The notes under the pieces are model-generated. The model was not told where the DNA came from. It saw only the letters and a list, made by a program, of their open reading frames with translations, and did not search any database. Positions 7,230 to 16,500 of a stretch of DNA of 41,169 nucleotides are shown piece by piece. This stretch comes from a virus: IMG/VR virus record IMGVR_UViG_3300044640_002114, positions 1 to 41,169 of that record; one strand, 5' to 3'. The position numbers were made by a program, and so were the translations under genes. Position 1 is the stretch's first letter; each line of letters starts with the position of its first letter.

Positions 7230-9910
7230 TGGAAAACCTAACTAGCTTGCCAGGTGATAATGAGATCCAGGTTCCATTTGATCCATCGAGGGCGGAGTTA
7301 ATTCTTCCCGACAACGAAGATAAAATTGAATTAAAGCTTCCCGATGAGGTTAGTCCATTGGGAGAGACTTTCGATAAAGTGAGAGATCTTGATCCAATTA
7401 TTACGGCCCAAAAGGTTGAGCTTGCAAAAAGAATCAACGAGCCCGAATTATATGTCGACAAGAACTTTGAAAACTTAAAAAAAATAGACTTTGATCGTGG
7501 CGATGGATATTGGGCCGAATATCAAAAAAGAAATCCCATAGTTTCAGAGAAATTAAAAGATCCAAAAATCATGGCAATGGCCAAGAACGATATTGATAAA
7601 CTCGCGGACATCGAGAAAACAGTCCAGGATAAATCTTTTGCCAGTGACCTATGGAACGGATTGCAAAAAGGACTTGCAACAACAAATGCACAAATAGCAA
7701 GAATTCCTTCACTCGCTTATAATTTGGCGGCATTCCCTCAAAACGTAGCGGTCAAAGCAATTGGAAGGCCCGACCTCCAGGTAAGTGCACCCGATGCGGT
7801 AATGGATAACCCAATTGCAAATTTTTACGACAAACAGGCAAGCGCCTATAGTTCTAGCGATCAAAGCGAAAGTATCTCGGATCAAATATCCAAAGGGGAT
7901 TACAGGAATGCAGCTAAAAATTTAGCCGTTCAAGTTGTAACAAACTCACCTTCTCAAATGATTAGCATAATGCTTGGTTTAAGCGGGGCAGGCCTGGTTC
8001 CTGCATTGGCCGTTTCTGGAAGTATTCAGGGGGCAGGAACCTTAAAAGAGTCAATCGATAAAGGGGCAGATCCAACAAGTGCAACCCTCAATGCCGCCTA
8101 TCAAGGGACTTTTGAGGCGGGGATGGAGTCTCTTTCCTTTGGTACAATTGGCGCTTTAAAAAATTCTTTATCAAAGGCATTTGGCGAAGAGTCAGCTAGA
8201 AAAGTTATTCTTGAATTTGGGAAAGAGGTTGCATCCTCAATGGCATCCGAAGGTAAGGAAGAATTTTTAACACAAATAGCGCAGGACTTTAGTTCATATG
8301 CAACGGGCGTAGATACGGGCGCTTTAAATGGAACACTAGGCAGGGCCCTAGATGCAGGTTTAATTGGTGCTGCAAGTGGTGGAGCTATGAACGCGCCAAT
8401 TTCAGCAATCAACTCCAGAACTAGATTAATTGACATTAAAAAAACAGAAGTCTTCAAGAAGCAATATTCAGACTTAGGAAAAAAAATAGTTAACACGGAT
8501 TTATCTAAGAGCTCACCCGACACACAGGCAGAGATTTTAGCAAGCTTAACCGAAGGAACTCAAATTGAGCACGTCTATCTACCGGTTGAAGAGGCTCAAA
8601 AATATTTTCAATCAAAGGGATTAAGCCTTGAAGCGATTGGAAAAGAAGTAGGCATTGAAGGCGAAGTAAATGAAGCCATTGAAACCGGCGCCGATATAAA
8701 AATTCCATTGGCCAAATGGGCCAGTAAATTAGCAAGCACCGAACATTATGAAGCTCTTAAAGATGACATAAAATATTCTCCCGAAGATTTTACCTCGAGA
8801 CAAAACAAAGATCTTGGGAATGAAATATTTGATTTAATGAATGCCGAAGTTAATCAGGCAAACGAATCTCAAAAACTAACCGAAGAACAAAAAGCACAGT
8901 CGGAAATAGCTTTCAATGATCTTAAGACCGACTTAATAAATAGAGGCCAGGATGAATCACTCGCAGATAAAAATGCAAGAATTTACCAGGCATATGTCAC
9001 CACACGCGCGGCTTTAAGAGGAATCAGTGTCGAACAGTCACACAAAGAAATAAGGCCTGAAATAAGAAACGCGGGAAGCTTTAACGCAGAATCATATCAA
9101 AGAAACACAATTCCTGCCTTTGATTCACCTGATATTGTAGACGCCGACCAAGTTAGGGAAGAGTTAAAGAAAATGGGAATGCCTGAAGCCTACCAAAGCG
9201 ACGAGGCGATTAGCGCGATCAGATCGCAATTAGCATTTTTAAAGTCCGAAATATCACAGGCCGAAGCAGGAAAGAGAACATTTAGAGAGGGCGAGATTGG
9301 AGGCGATGTAAAAGTCGAGGCTCAAAAATCCACATTCCCTAAATGGTTTAGTGAAAACGGATTCAAAACTAAAAAAGAGTTCGAGAAATTTGTAAGCAAG
9401 GGCAACTCAAAAAATCTTTCTAAGGTTTTAGAAATTGCAATCAAGGGACTTAAAGAAGGTTATGGCGAAAGCTCACTTAATTTAATTCCTCCCAACCTGG
9501 ACTTTGTGGCGCTCGTCGATCCTGAATCTTTAGATGGATCAATAGAGACCGAAAGAATGATGGCCCAAAGAAAAGAAGGGAAGTTTTTCCAGACCGACAG
9601 AGAGATCAGAAACTATCTTGATTCAAAAGTTAAAGGAAAGGCAATTATCTTAAAGCGCGGCGAAGACATGGCCGCTTCAGAGATTGATACAGTCACAGGT
9701 CAATTAACAATAAACGCAGACAAATTAAAAACTCCAGAACAAATCGATCAGGTCATTTCTCAGTTCGGCGAAGCAAAGAAGGAGTCGATCACAGGGAAGA
9801 TTGAAACTAAGATTGATGGAGAGACGATCGAAGTCGACGCCAAGAAAGCAATAAATGCTTTGGCCAAGAAACTTTATAATCTCGAAAGACTATCGGAATG
9901 CTCGAGGTAA
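7229..9910 (+). CDS. Large internal virion protein with hydrophobic segment
   Basis: This 893-residue protein is translationally coupled to the previous gene. After an acidic N-terminus it has a hydrophobic Gly/Ala-rich region around residues 245-300 ('MISIMLGLSGAGLVPALAVS' and following). A second Gly/Ala-rich stretch lies near residues 380-390. These are followed by long charged helical regions. Such a make-up is usual in podovirus ejection proteins that cross the host envelope. I see no lysozyme or transglycosylase active-site pattern. The stop codon is separated from the next, in-frame gene by one codon. Confidence 0.6.
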   Translation: MENLTSLPGDNEIQVPFDPSRAELILPDNEDKIELKLPDEVSPLGETFDKVRDLDPIITAQKVELAKRINEPELYVDKNFENLKKIDFDRGDGYWAEYQKRNPIVSEKLKDPKIMAMAKNDIDKLADIEKTVQDKSFASDLWNGLQKGLATTNAQIARIPSLAYNLAAFPQNVAVKAIGRPDLQVSAPDAVMDNPIANFYDKQASAYSSSDQSESISDQISKGDYRNAAKNLAVQVVTNSPSQMISIMLGLSGAGLVPALAVSGSIQGAGTLKESIDKGADPTSATLNAAYQGTFEAGMESLSFGTIGALKNSLSKAFGEESARKVILEFGKEVASSMASEGKEEFLTQIAQDFSSYATGVDTGALNGTLGRALDAGLIGAASGGAMNAPISAINSRTRLIDIKKTEVFKKQYSDLGKKIVNTDLSKSSPDTQAEILASLTEGTQIEHVYLPVEEAQKYFQSKGLSLEAIGKEVGIEGEVNEAIETGADIKIPLAKWASKLASTEHYEALKDDIKYSPEDFTSRQNKDLGNEIFDLMNAEVNQANESQKLTEEQKAQSEIAFNDLKTDLINRGQDESLADKNARIYQAYVTTRAALRGISVEQSHKEIRPEIRNAGSFNAESYQRNTIPAFDSPDIVDADQVREELKKMGMPEAYQSDEAISAIRSQLAFLKSEISQAEAGKRTFREGEIGGDVKVEAQKSTFPKWFSENGFKTKKEFEKFVSKGNSKNLSKVLEIAIKGLKEGYGESSLNLIPPNLDFVALVDPESLDGSIETERMMAQRKEGKFFQTDREIRNYLDSKVKGKAIILKRGEDMAASEIDTVTGQLTINADKLKTPEQIDQVISQFGEAKKESITGKIETKIDGETIEVDAKKAINALAKKLYNLERLSECSR

Positions 9911-9913
9911 AAG

Positions 9914-10165
9914 ATGTTATCAAAAGACATTCTTGAAGAATTATCCAAAGAAGGCGGACTTAAAAAAAAGAAGTCGCAAGCGGAAATAAATCAAGAGAGC
10001 ATCGATCAAAAGATGGCACAAATATTAGAGAAAAATAGATATATCGAAGATTCAATAGCAAGAATCAAAGATCAGATCACTAAAGGAAAAGAGTATAAAT
10101 TTGTTTTAAATAGAGACAAGGACGGGATGATTAAAGAAGTTATTGCCGTTCCAGTAGGAGTATAG
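9914..10165 (+). CDS. Small helical hypothetical protein
   Basis: This 83-residue protein is very rich in Lys, Glu and Ile and begins MLSKDILEELSKEGGLKKKK. The ATG lies one codon beyond, and in the same frame as, the stop of the preceding gene. GAGG, which overlaps that stop, makes a good ribosome-binding site, so separate initiation is the simplest reading. It is probably a virion-associated or assembly helper protein. No family is recognised. Confidence 0.6.
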   Translation: MLSKDILEELSKEGGLKKKKSQAEINQESIDQKMAQILEKNRYIEDSIARIKDQITKGKEYKFVLNRDKDGMIKEVIAVPVGV

Positions 10166-10167
10166 TT

Positions 10168-10575
10168 ATGAGTTTTTCAAATGCAGCAGAAACCGCAGTT
10201 TTAAATCAAATCTTTGTGGGAACAGCGCTCCCATGGGATGCAAATACTAACCTTTGGATCGCACTTCACACTGCAGATCCAGGTGAAGCAGGAACAGCGA
10301 TAACTTCAGAAGCTACATATGGAGCCTATGCAAGAATACCACTAGCGAGAGCAACCGACTTCACAGTTTCAGGAAACCAGGTTTCAAATGCAAATCTCGA
10401 ACAGTTTGCACAATGTACCTCTGGATCTAACACGATTACTTACGCATCTATAGTTGATACTGCTTCAGGTGCGGGAAATATTATTGTAAGGGCGGCGCTC
10501 AATACGGCGATTCCAGTTTCTACAGGAATTCAACCTCAATTTGCGGCGAATGGTTTAGTTTTTACCCTGGATTAA
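10168..10575 (+). CDS. Phage tail fibre-type small structural protein
   Basis: This 135-residue protein has the pattern of a widespread phage family. It has an N-terminal 'SFSNAAETAVLNQIFVGTA', then 'LWIALHTADPGEAGTAITSE', an Ala/Arg/Val-rich strand, 'NLEQFAQCTSGSNTITYASI' and a C-terminal 'GIQPQFAANGLVFTL'. The family is usually annotated as a tail fibre or virion-associated protein. It is small, beta-rich and without an enzyme motif. It starts a run of structural genes between the ejection proteins and the giant polyvalent protein. Confidence 0.7.
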   Translation: MSFSNAAETAVLNQIFVGTALPWDANTNLWIALHTADPGEAGTAITSEATYGAYARIPLARATDFTVSGNQVSNANLEQFAQCTSGSNTITYASIVDTASGAGNIIVRAALNTAIPVSTGIQPQFAANGLVFTLD

Positions 10576-10577
10576 TT

Positions 10578-10739
10578 GTGACAAATTCTGAAGCTGTAAA
10601 ATTAATGTCAGGAACCGCAAACGATAGGAGAGTTTTGCTAGATTATCTTTTAGATAAGATCGCAAACGGACAAGCATTGGGACAAGAGGAACTTTGTTGG
10701 CTTAGATTTGTACAGGAAAATGTAGACAATGACATTTAA
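10578..10739 (+). CDS. Small hypothetical protein, GTG start
   Basis: This 53-residue frame begins with GTG two bases after the previous stop and ends 11 bases inside the next gene. The sequence MTNSEAVKLMSGTANDRRVL followed by a helical 'DYLLDKIANGQALG' looks like a real small helical phage protein. The tight packing and lack of any other gene in this 150-base gap support it. The function is unknown. Confidence 0.55.
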   Translation: MTNSEAVKLMSGTANDRRVLLDYLLDKIANGQALGQEELCWLRFVQENVDNDI

Positions 10740-11583
10740 GAATTTAAAAGAAATTGTCGACGCAATAGAATCTGGGGCTCATCGCTATACGTTTTTCCGT
10801 AAAACCACAAGCGTAGGATATAACCCACCTTGTTGGATTGATTTATCAATGCTCCAGGGATCGCCAGGCCCAAATTATTACGCATCTACGCCCTTGGAGT
10901 TTAAGCCTTTATCGAGACTAAACGGAGGGATTTATCACGGCTCACCTGTTGCGCCCATGAAGAAATATGTCAAAACGATAAACTTCTCAAATGCTTTAAT
11001 CGACACCTGCTCGTTTATTCTTTTGGATTATCTCGGCTATTATCCTTTTATTGATGAGGCAGATACTACACTTCAGTTTTTAGACAATACCTCAACCTTG
11101 CCAAGATTCGAAGATGGGGAGGGGGTAAAGATCATGTGCGTATCACAAGCGGCGAGATCATCAAGTCAACAATTTACTTTAACTTATACAAACTCCCAAG
11201 GTGTGTCGGGCCGATCAGCGACGATGAATCAAAACTTAAATGCGGCTTCTTTAGGTTCAATATTATCGTCGGATAATGCGGTCGCTGCTACTTCGGCAAC
11301 GCCATTTTTTAAACTACAAGAGGGCGACACGGGCGTTAGGTCAATTGAAAGTGTCCAGATGTTAGGGCCAAATACAGGACTTATGACATTGGCCCTGGTT
11401 AAACCCATATGCACGAGTGTCATGGCAAATGGAAAAGATCCGAACGAAAAAAATTTTATAACAGATAGTGCTTTCATGCTTCCAGAAATTCACGACGATG
11501 CTTACCTAAATTTTATTATGGGTAACGGAGCTTTCTTCTCGACGTTTATTTTAAACGGATACATGGAAACTATTTTTAATTAA
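10729..11583 (+). CDS. Structural protein, first of two tandem paralogues
   Basis: This 284-residue protein shares a block order with the next gene: a 'LLDYLGYYPF' segment (next gene: 'LIDLLGFYRV'), 'LPRFEDGEGV' (next gene: 'LPRYTNGEGV'), 'LTYTNSQGVSGRSAT' (next gene: 'IGYTNSDGTAGRATP') and 'LQEGDTGVRSIESVQ' (next gene: 'LQAGDKGIRSIQTIQ'). The two are therefore diverged duplicates. Their place among tail and fibre genes suggests virion surface or tail-associated proteins. No signal peptide or enzyme motif is seen. The family is known to me only as uncharacterised phage structural proteins. Confidence 0.65.
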   Translation: MTFKNLKEIVDAIESGAHRYTFFRKTTSVGYNPPCWIDLSMLQGSPGPNYYASTPLEFKPLSRLNGGIYHGSPVAPMKKYVKTINFSNALIDTCSFILLDYLGYYPFIDEADTTLQFLDNTSTLPRFEDGEGVKIMCVSQAARSSSQQFTLTYTNSQGVSGRSATMNQNLNAASLGSILSSDNAVAATSATPFFKLQEGDTGVRSIESVQMLGPNTGLMTLALVKPICTSVMANGKDPNEKNFITDSAFMLPEIHDDAYLNFIMGNGAFFSTFILNGYMETIFN

Positions 11584-11592
11584 GGGGAATAT

Positions 11593-12489
11593 ATGGGCTT
11601 TTCATCTATGGATAACTTTATAAATGCGGTCAGTGTGAACGGACAGTTTAAGCGCATTGATTGGAACAAAAACTTTTTACCTTCAGCCGCAGCCGTAGCA
11701 GGTGAATGGCATTGCTTGGCGAGAGGCAACGGAAATCCAACAGCGGATTCAATTTATAACACTGGAACGAACTTAGCTTTTCAAGCCGTATCAGATTCAA
11801 CCGCAGGTGCAGGTGGCATTCAGCATGGAGGAAACGTCTCTCCTGCGACTAAACATATTGTAAACGCTTCTGCCTTTACTTCGGCGGCAACAGTGACTCC
11901 TTGTGTTTTAATGCTTATCGATCTTCTTGGTTTTTATCGTGTGACATCAGTGACAACTACAACTGCACAAGCAACGACGAATCCTGTTGGTTTACCAAGA
12001 TATACAAACGGAGAAGGTGTTCAAGCTTTCTTTTGGAATACGAACGCAACGGCTCTAGGTGCAGGTACTCCTAACTTATCTATCGGATACACTAACTCAG
12101 ACGGAACCGCAGGACGAGCGACTCCGACTGTTTTACCTGTTGGAAAAACGGGAGCAGCAAACGGAACGATTCTTTACAGTGGAACAGGGGTAGGTAAATA
12201 CGGCCCATTTATGCCATTACAGGCAGGTGATAAAGGGATACGTTCAATTCAAACAATTCAACACTCGACTTCGTATGTTTCAGGCGAATACGCTGTAGGA
12301 TTATGTAAACCGCTTTTAACTTTACCTATCACTACGTTAGGTGTGGCGAGTGAGCGTGATTTAATGAATCAGATTCCTAGCTTACCGCAAATTGTAGATG
12401 GGGCGAATCTGATTTGGTTAATGTATTCAGGTGCCGCGACTCCTGTTAACTCGTCGCTAATTGGACATCTCGATGTAGCTTGGAATTAA
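11593..12489 (+). CDS. Structural protein, second of two tandem paralogues
   Basis: This 298-residue protein is the diverged duplicate of the preceding gene. It is richer in Ala, Thr and Gly ('VTSVTTTTAQATTNPVGLPR'), a composition common in virion surface proteins. AGGGGA lies upstream of the ATG. The two copies differ most at the N-terminus and the last 60 residues, while the central 'GEGV...GYTNS...GRAT...GDKGIRSI' core is kept. Different ends on a common core could reflect different partners in a hetero-oligomer. Confidence 0.65.
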   Translation: MGFSSMDNFINAVSVNGQFKRIDWNKNFLPSAAAVAGEWHCLARGNGNPTADSIYNTGTNLAFQAVSDSTAGAGGIQHGGNVSPATKHIVNASAFTSAATVTPCVLMLIDLLGFYRVTSVTTTTAQATTNPVGLPRYTNGEGVQAFFWNTNATALGAGTPNLSIGYTNSDGTAGRATPTVLPVGKTGAANGTILYSGTGVGKYGPFMPLQAGDKGIRSIQTIQHSTSYVSGEYAVGLCKPLLTLPITTLGVASERDLMNQIPSLPQIVDGANLIWLMYSGAATPVNSSLIGHLDVAWN

Positions 12490-12492
12490 TAA

Positions 12493-13287
12493 ATGGGATT
12501 AATAGGGAACTATTCATTTCTTCATAAATCACCTGGAAATTTTATAGGTGGATCTCCATTATCACCTGTTTCATCTCTCAGGTCGAACTATGATAAAGCA
12601 GGATCTATTAGATCTAGCGAATATCACTTCGGTAAATTCTATGCGATTCCTCAAGGATATAGCACACCTTACGCTTATCTCATGCCAAGAGTTTACAACT
12701 TCATTTCAAGTTATACTTCTTCGAATGGTATGATCGAGGACAATGCTCTCTTGGCAGGTGGAAGAAATCTTGAAGCTCCGATGTCAGCGAATATTGTTTT
12801 AGTGAACGCTCAACTGGATCAGATTGTTACATTTATCGCAAGCTCTTTAATTTCAATATTCAAAACTAACGCACAGATTGATGCTTCAGTTAATTTGCTT
12901 GCGACTTCAAACTTAGCACTTTCTTCAAATGCAAATATTGGTGCGATCATAGATGCGCTTGCATCTTCAAGCACTTCAATAAATGCAAATGTCTTTTTAT
13001 CTGCGCTTGCCAATTTAAACGCAGAAGCGGGCGGAGCGGAACCTCTTTCACCAAGAGGATTAGCAGAGGCCATTTGGGGAACTTTATCAAACGAATACAC
13101 TGGAGAGCTTGGCACGTTTGGATATCAAATAGAGGCCCTTAAGTTAAAACTAAGCGAGCTTTATCAGATCAATGGCCTGGATCAAGATAATCCAATGACA
13201 GTCACAGAATCTAGTAGGGTTGCGGGAAGCATAACTCAGAATTTTACAGGGGATGGAATTAGTACAACAACAGTCACGAGAGTTTAA
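12493..13287 (+). CDS. Tail-associated structural protein with phage C-terminal module
   Basis: In this 264-residue protein the C-terminal third holds 'LAEAIWGTLSNEYTGELGT' and then 'GLDQDNPMTVTESSRVAGSI' with 'FTGDGISTTTVTR'. This pattern is seen at the end of many minor tail and virion proteins. The centre (residues about 95-175) is a low-complexity helix of Ala, Ser, Asn and Leu with repeating 'A(N/S)...(L/I)..(S/A)' units. The N-terminus is Tyr/Ser-rich. Its stop overlaps the next ATG. Confidence 0.6.
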   Translation: MGLIGNYSFLHKSPGNFIGGSPLSPVSSLRSNYDKAGSIRSSEYHFGKFYAIPQGYSTPYAYLMPRVYNFISSYTSSNGMIEDNALLAGGRNLEAPMSANIVLVNAQLDQIVTFIASSLISIFKTNAQIDASVNLLATSNLALSSNANIGAIIDALASSSTSINANVFLSALANLNAEAGGAEPLSPRGLAEAIWGTLSNEYTGELGTFGYQIEALKLKLSELYQINGLDQDNPMTVTESSRVAGSITQNFTGDGISTTTVTRV

Positions 13288-13529
13288 TGATAAGACCTAT
13301 TTCCGTTGCTACAAATGGATTTATTTCAAACTCTTTAAAGTCCCTATCTATTGCAAGTGATGGGATGCTTTTATCGACTGCGATCACTGTTCCTGAAATT
13401 GCTACGCCGAAGTTCATCTATTCCACAGATCACAATTTAGACAAAATAAAAAGAGTGCAAAAAATAATCAAGCAAGATGAAAGCGAGATTTTAGAGATCA
13501 TTTCATTCATTGCAAAAAGGATATTATGA
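13287..13529 (+). CDS. Small hypothetical protein
   Basis: This 80-residue protein is coupled by TAATG to the gene before and overlaps the giant gene after it by four bases (ATGA). It begins MIRPISVATNGFISNSLKSL, and the C-terminal half is charged and helical. Probably virion-associated from its context. No family is recognised. Confidence 0.55.
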   Translation: MIRPISVATNGFISNSLKSLSIASDGMLLSTAITVPEIATPKFIYSTDHNLDKIKRVQKIIKQDESEILEIISFIAKRIL

Positions 13530-16500
13530 GCTTATCAGATTGTTTCAAAAAACTAAAACTTAGCGAAGATGTTGTTAAAAGAATAAATAAAGATGTTAAA
13601 AAGTTTATTAAAAAAGGCATGGGTCAAAGCGAAGCCGAACAAACGGCCATCGATAGTGTTATCGAGGAAACCAAAAACGAACTTGAATCAGTAAAAGAAA
13701 AATTAGGAATTAAAGATTCTAAAATTGAAATTGTTGTTGATGAGGTTAGAAGCTTCGATCAATCAAGAAAATCTAAAAAAGAAACAGTCGATAATAATTT
13801 AATAACAATGAATAATATTAGCGAAGAAAACCTCAAGCAAGCTTTAGAGCTTGGCGGGTTGGCGATGCCTTCGCTTGGGATCACTAACAAGAATAATCCA
13901 TATTCATCTTTCGGGGAAATATCCCTTTTGGCTTCGCCTGACATACTAAACAGTGAAGGAGTTAAAACTTTTGATGCCGATGTTTATTCGCCAAGGTTCC
14001 CACAAACTAGAAATGAAGTTAACGAAAAGGCTATAAAAGCGCACGAGAAAAAACTTGGTTCGATGAGAAGTAAGGTCACTGACGAGTATTACGATACTTT
14101 TAATAGAGATGAGTTGGCGACAAGCGGACTTTATCATGTTGACAAGTCTTTATTGATTAGAGAAAAATACTTAGAGGAAAAATCAATAAAAGTTGAAATA
14201 CCTAGGATAGAATCAAATAAAGAGCTTGAAAATAAATATCCAGAACTTTACAAACTTATTGAAGAATCAGGCGATTTTTACACTGCGAAATACGGAAGAG
14301 AGGAAGGCAAGTCAGAAGAAAATTTAGAAAAGTTTAAAAAATTAATAACAGAGTACATAATCGAAGATTATAAGGAAACCTACCCAGAAGATCCAGAGCT
14401 TGCAAAAACCTTAGCGGATGATCTCATAAACGATCCTAATTATTTTGCAGGTAAAAGAGATTCTTTTGATGGATTTGGAATTTTTAGAAAATTTGAAAGC
14501 GCTATATCTGATAATAGAAGTGCCGGGAAGGTTGATAAGTATGAATATAAAAACATAATAGACCAAAAGATAAAAGATAATATTTCCGACTTTGAATCAT
14601 GGCTTCAGAAAAATTATGCGGATGTATTAGGAGAAAAGGCGCTTGCTAAATATTTTGGGCCAACAAACACTCGCGGATCAAGATGGAAATTAACTCCGCT
14701 CACGTTGGATAATGTTGTAAGTGAAATGAAAAAGAGCTCTATTAGGGGCGGCGAAAGCTTTATGTCGGGGCCCGGGACTGTTAGGGCGATGCTTGCAAAA
14801 GAATTCAAGTCTATTAAAAAAATCCAAGAAAATAGAGATCGCGTTGTTTCTAAAGCTGAAATGGAAAAGGCCAAGGTTAAGTTAGATGCTTTATATTCGG
14901 AGGCTACTAAAATGCTAGATCCGGGTGGATTCAACTCGGGATCAATTCTTGAAGATATAGCTAAAATGGGCTTTGCTAGGGTTGAAAAAGATCTTGGAAG
15001 AGAGATTAAGAATAAAGCAGCTATTCAAAAATATTTTACCGCCTTACAGGAGGCGCCGACAGAGTATTTCGAAGCCAAGGCAAAAAGAGCGGTAACTTTC
15101 GATGAATTTAAAGCTGCGGTTGTTCCAGAAAAAATAGATAAATCGATTGTGGATCAGTTAAAAAAAGCTGGATTGAAGATCTATTACTACAGCGGTGACT
15201 CAGATTCTCAAGATAGGGTTAGTAAAATTAATCAAGCAGGAAAAGAGAATAATATTTTTTTCCAGGGTGCAGACACAAGGCGCGGATCAATCGAATTCCG
15301 AAAAGAAGAAAAAATAATCACCCTCCATAAAGAGGCGGACAGATCAACCTTTTTGCACGAAATGGGACACTTATTCCTTCAGGACTTTTATGAACACGTC
15401 CTAAGCGGTGACGCTTCTAATAGGGCAATCAATGACTGGATGAAGCTATCCGCATGGCTTGATTATAATCCTGCGCAAACAGAACTAACAGTCGAGCAGC
15501 ATGAAAAATGGGCGAGAGGTTTCGAAGCTTATTTAATGGAAGGCAAAGCGCCAAGTAGAGGGCTTCAAAAAACCTTTAGCAGTTTCAGAAAATGGTTAAC
15601 TCGAATTTATAAATCGGTTGCATCTTTGGACGTCGAACTAAGCGACGATGTTAGGGAAATAATGGGGCGAATGCTTGCGACTGATGAAGAGATTACACTT
15701 GCTAGAAGAAAAACAGGACTTGAAATAAAAATCGACTTAACTGAGATCCCGAAAGAGGTCATCGGTAAGCTTGAAAGTATAAAGGCAATGGCCGAAGAAA
15801 AGGCATTTGCAATGCTCTTCAAAGAGCAAATGAGAGATATCACTCAAGAGCACAAAGACTTTATTAAGTCGAAAGCAAAAGAGGTCGCGGCCCAAGTTAA
15901 ATTTGAGATTGAAAACTCACCCGAAGGCCAAGAGATTTTAGATCTTCAAAAAATGTTAAAAACAAAAGACCTTAAAAAGAAGGCCGATGAATTTATCGCC
16001 GGCGATATCACCGAAGAGCAAAGCGTGGCATTTGAAATGCTTGCGGAGGATATGGGTTATTCTTCGGGCGATCACTTGGCAAAAGCAATGCTTCAAATGG
16101 TTCCAATTGCCGATCAGATTAAAGCTGAAGTTGAAAATAGAATGAAGGAATTTTCGGCGTCAACAGACCAAGACGTAATTCGCGAAAATGCAATGAGAGC
16201 AATCCATAACGAAAAAAGCATTGAGCTTCTCGGAATGGAAAAAGAAGTATTCAGAAAATTACTTTCAGAAGAAACAGAAAAAGAAAACCAGAAGATAATC
16301 GCCGCTATGGAGAAATACGACGACGAGACTCTTAGAAAGTGGTTAGACGCAAAAGAGAAATTAACAAGCAACAAAATAAATAAACTCCAGAAGGAAGTCA
16401 CTCGTCTAATGGATCGAGAGTTCGAAAGAAAAATCAGAGAGGATCAAAAGAAGTTAATCACTCAATGGTTAGCTGCCAAAGATGAGAATGTAAAAAAGGA

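Noticed and set aside
8101-8523. Long minus-strand open frame inside the 893-residue gene
   Set aside because: No ribosome-binding site or recognisable protein pattern. It mirrors the Gly/Ala-rich coding strand.
9908-9916. Stop codon read-through joining the 893-residue protein to the next in-frame gene
   Set aside because: The second gene has its own well-spaced GAGG and ATG, so separate initiation is simpler.
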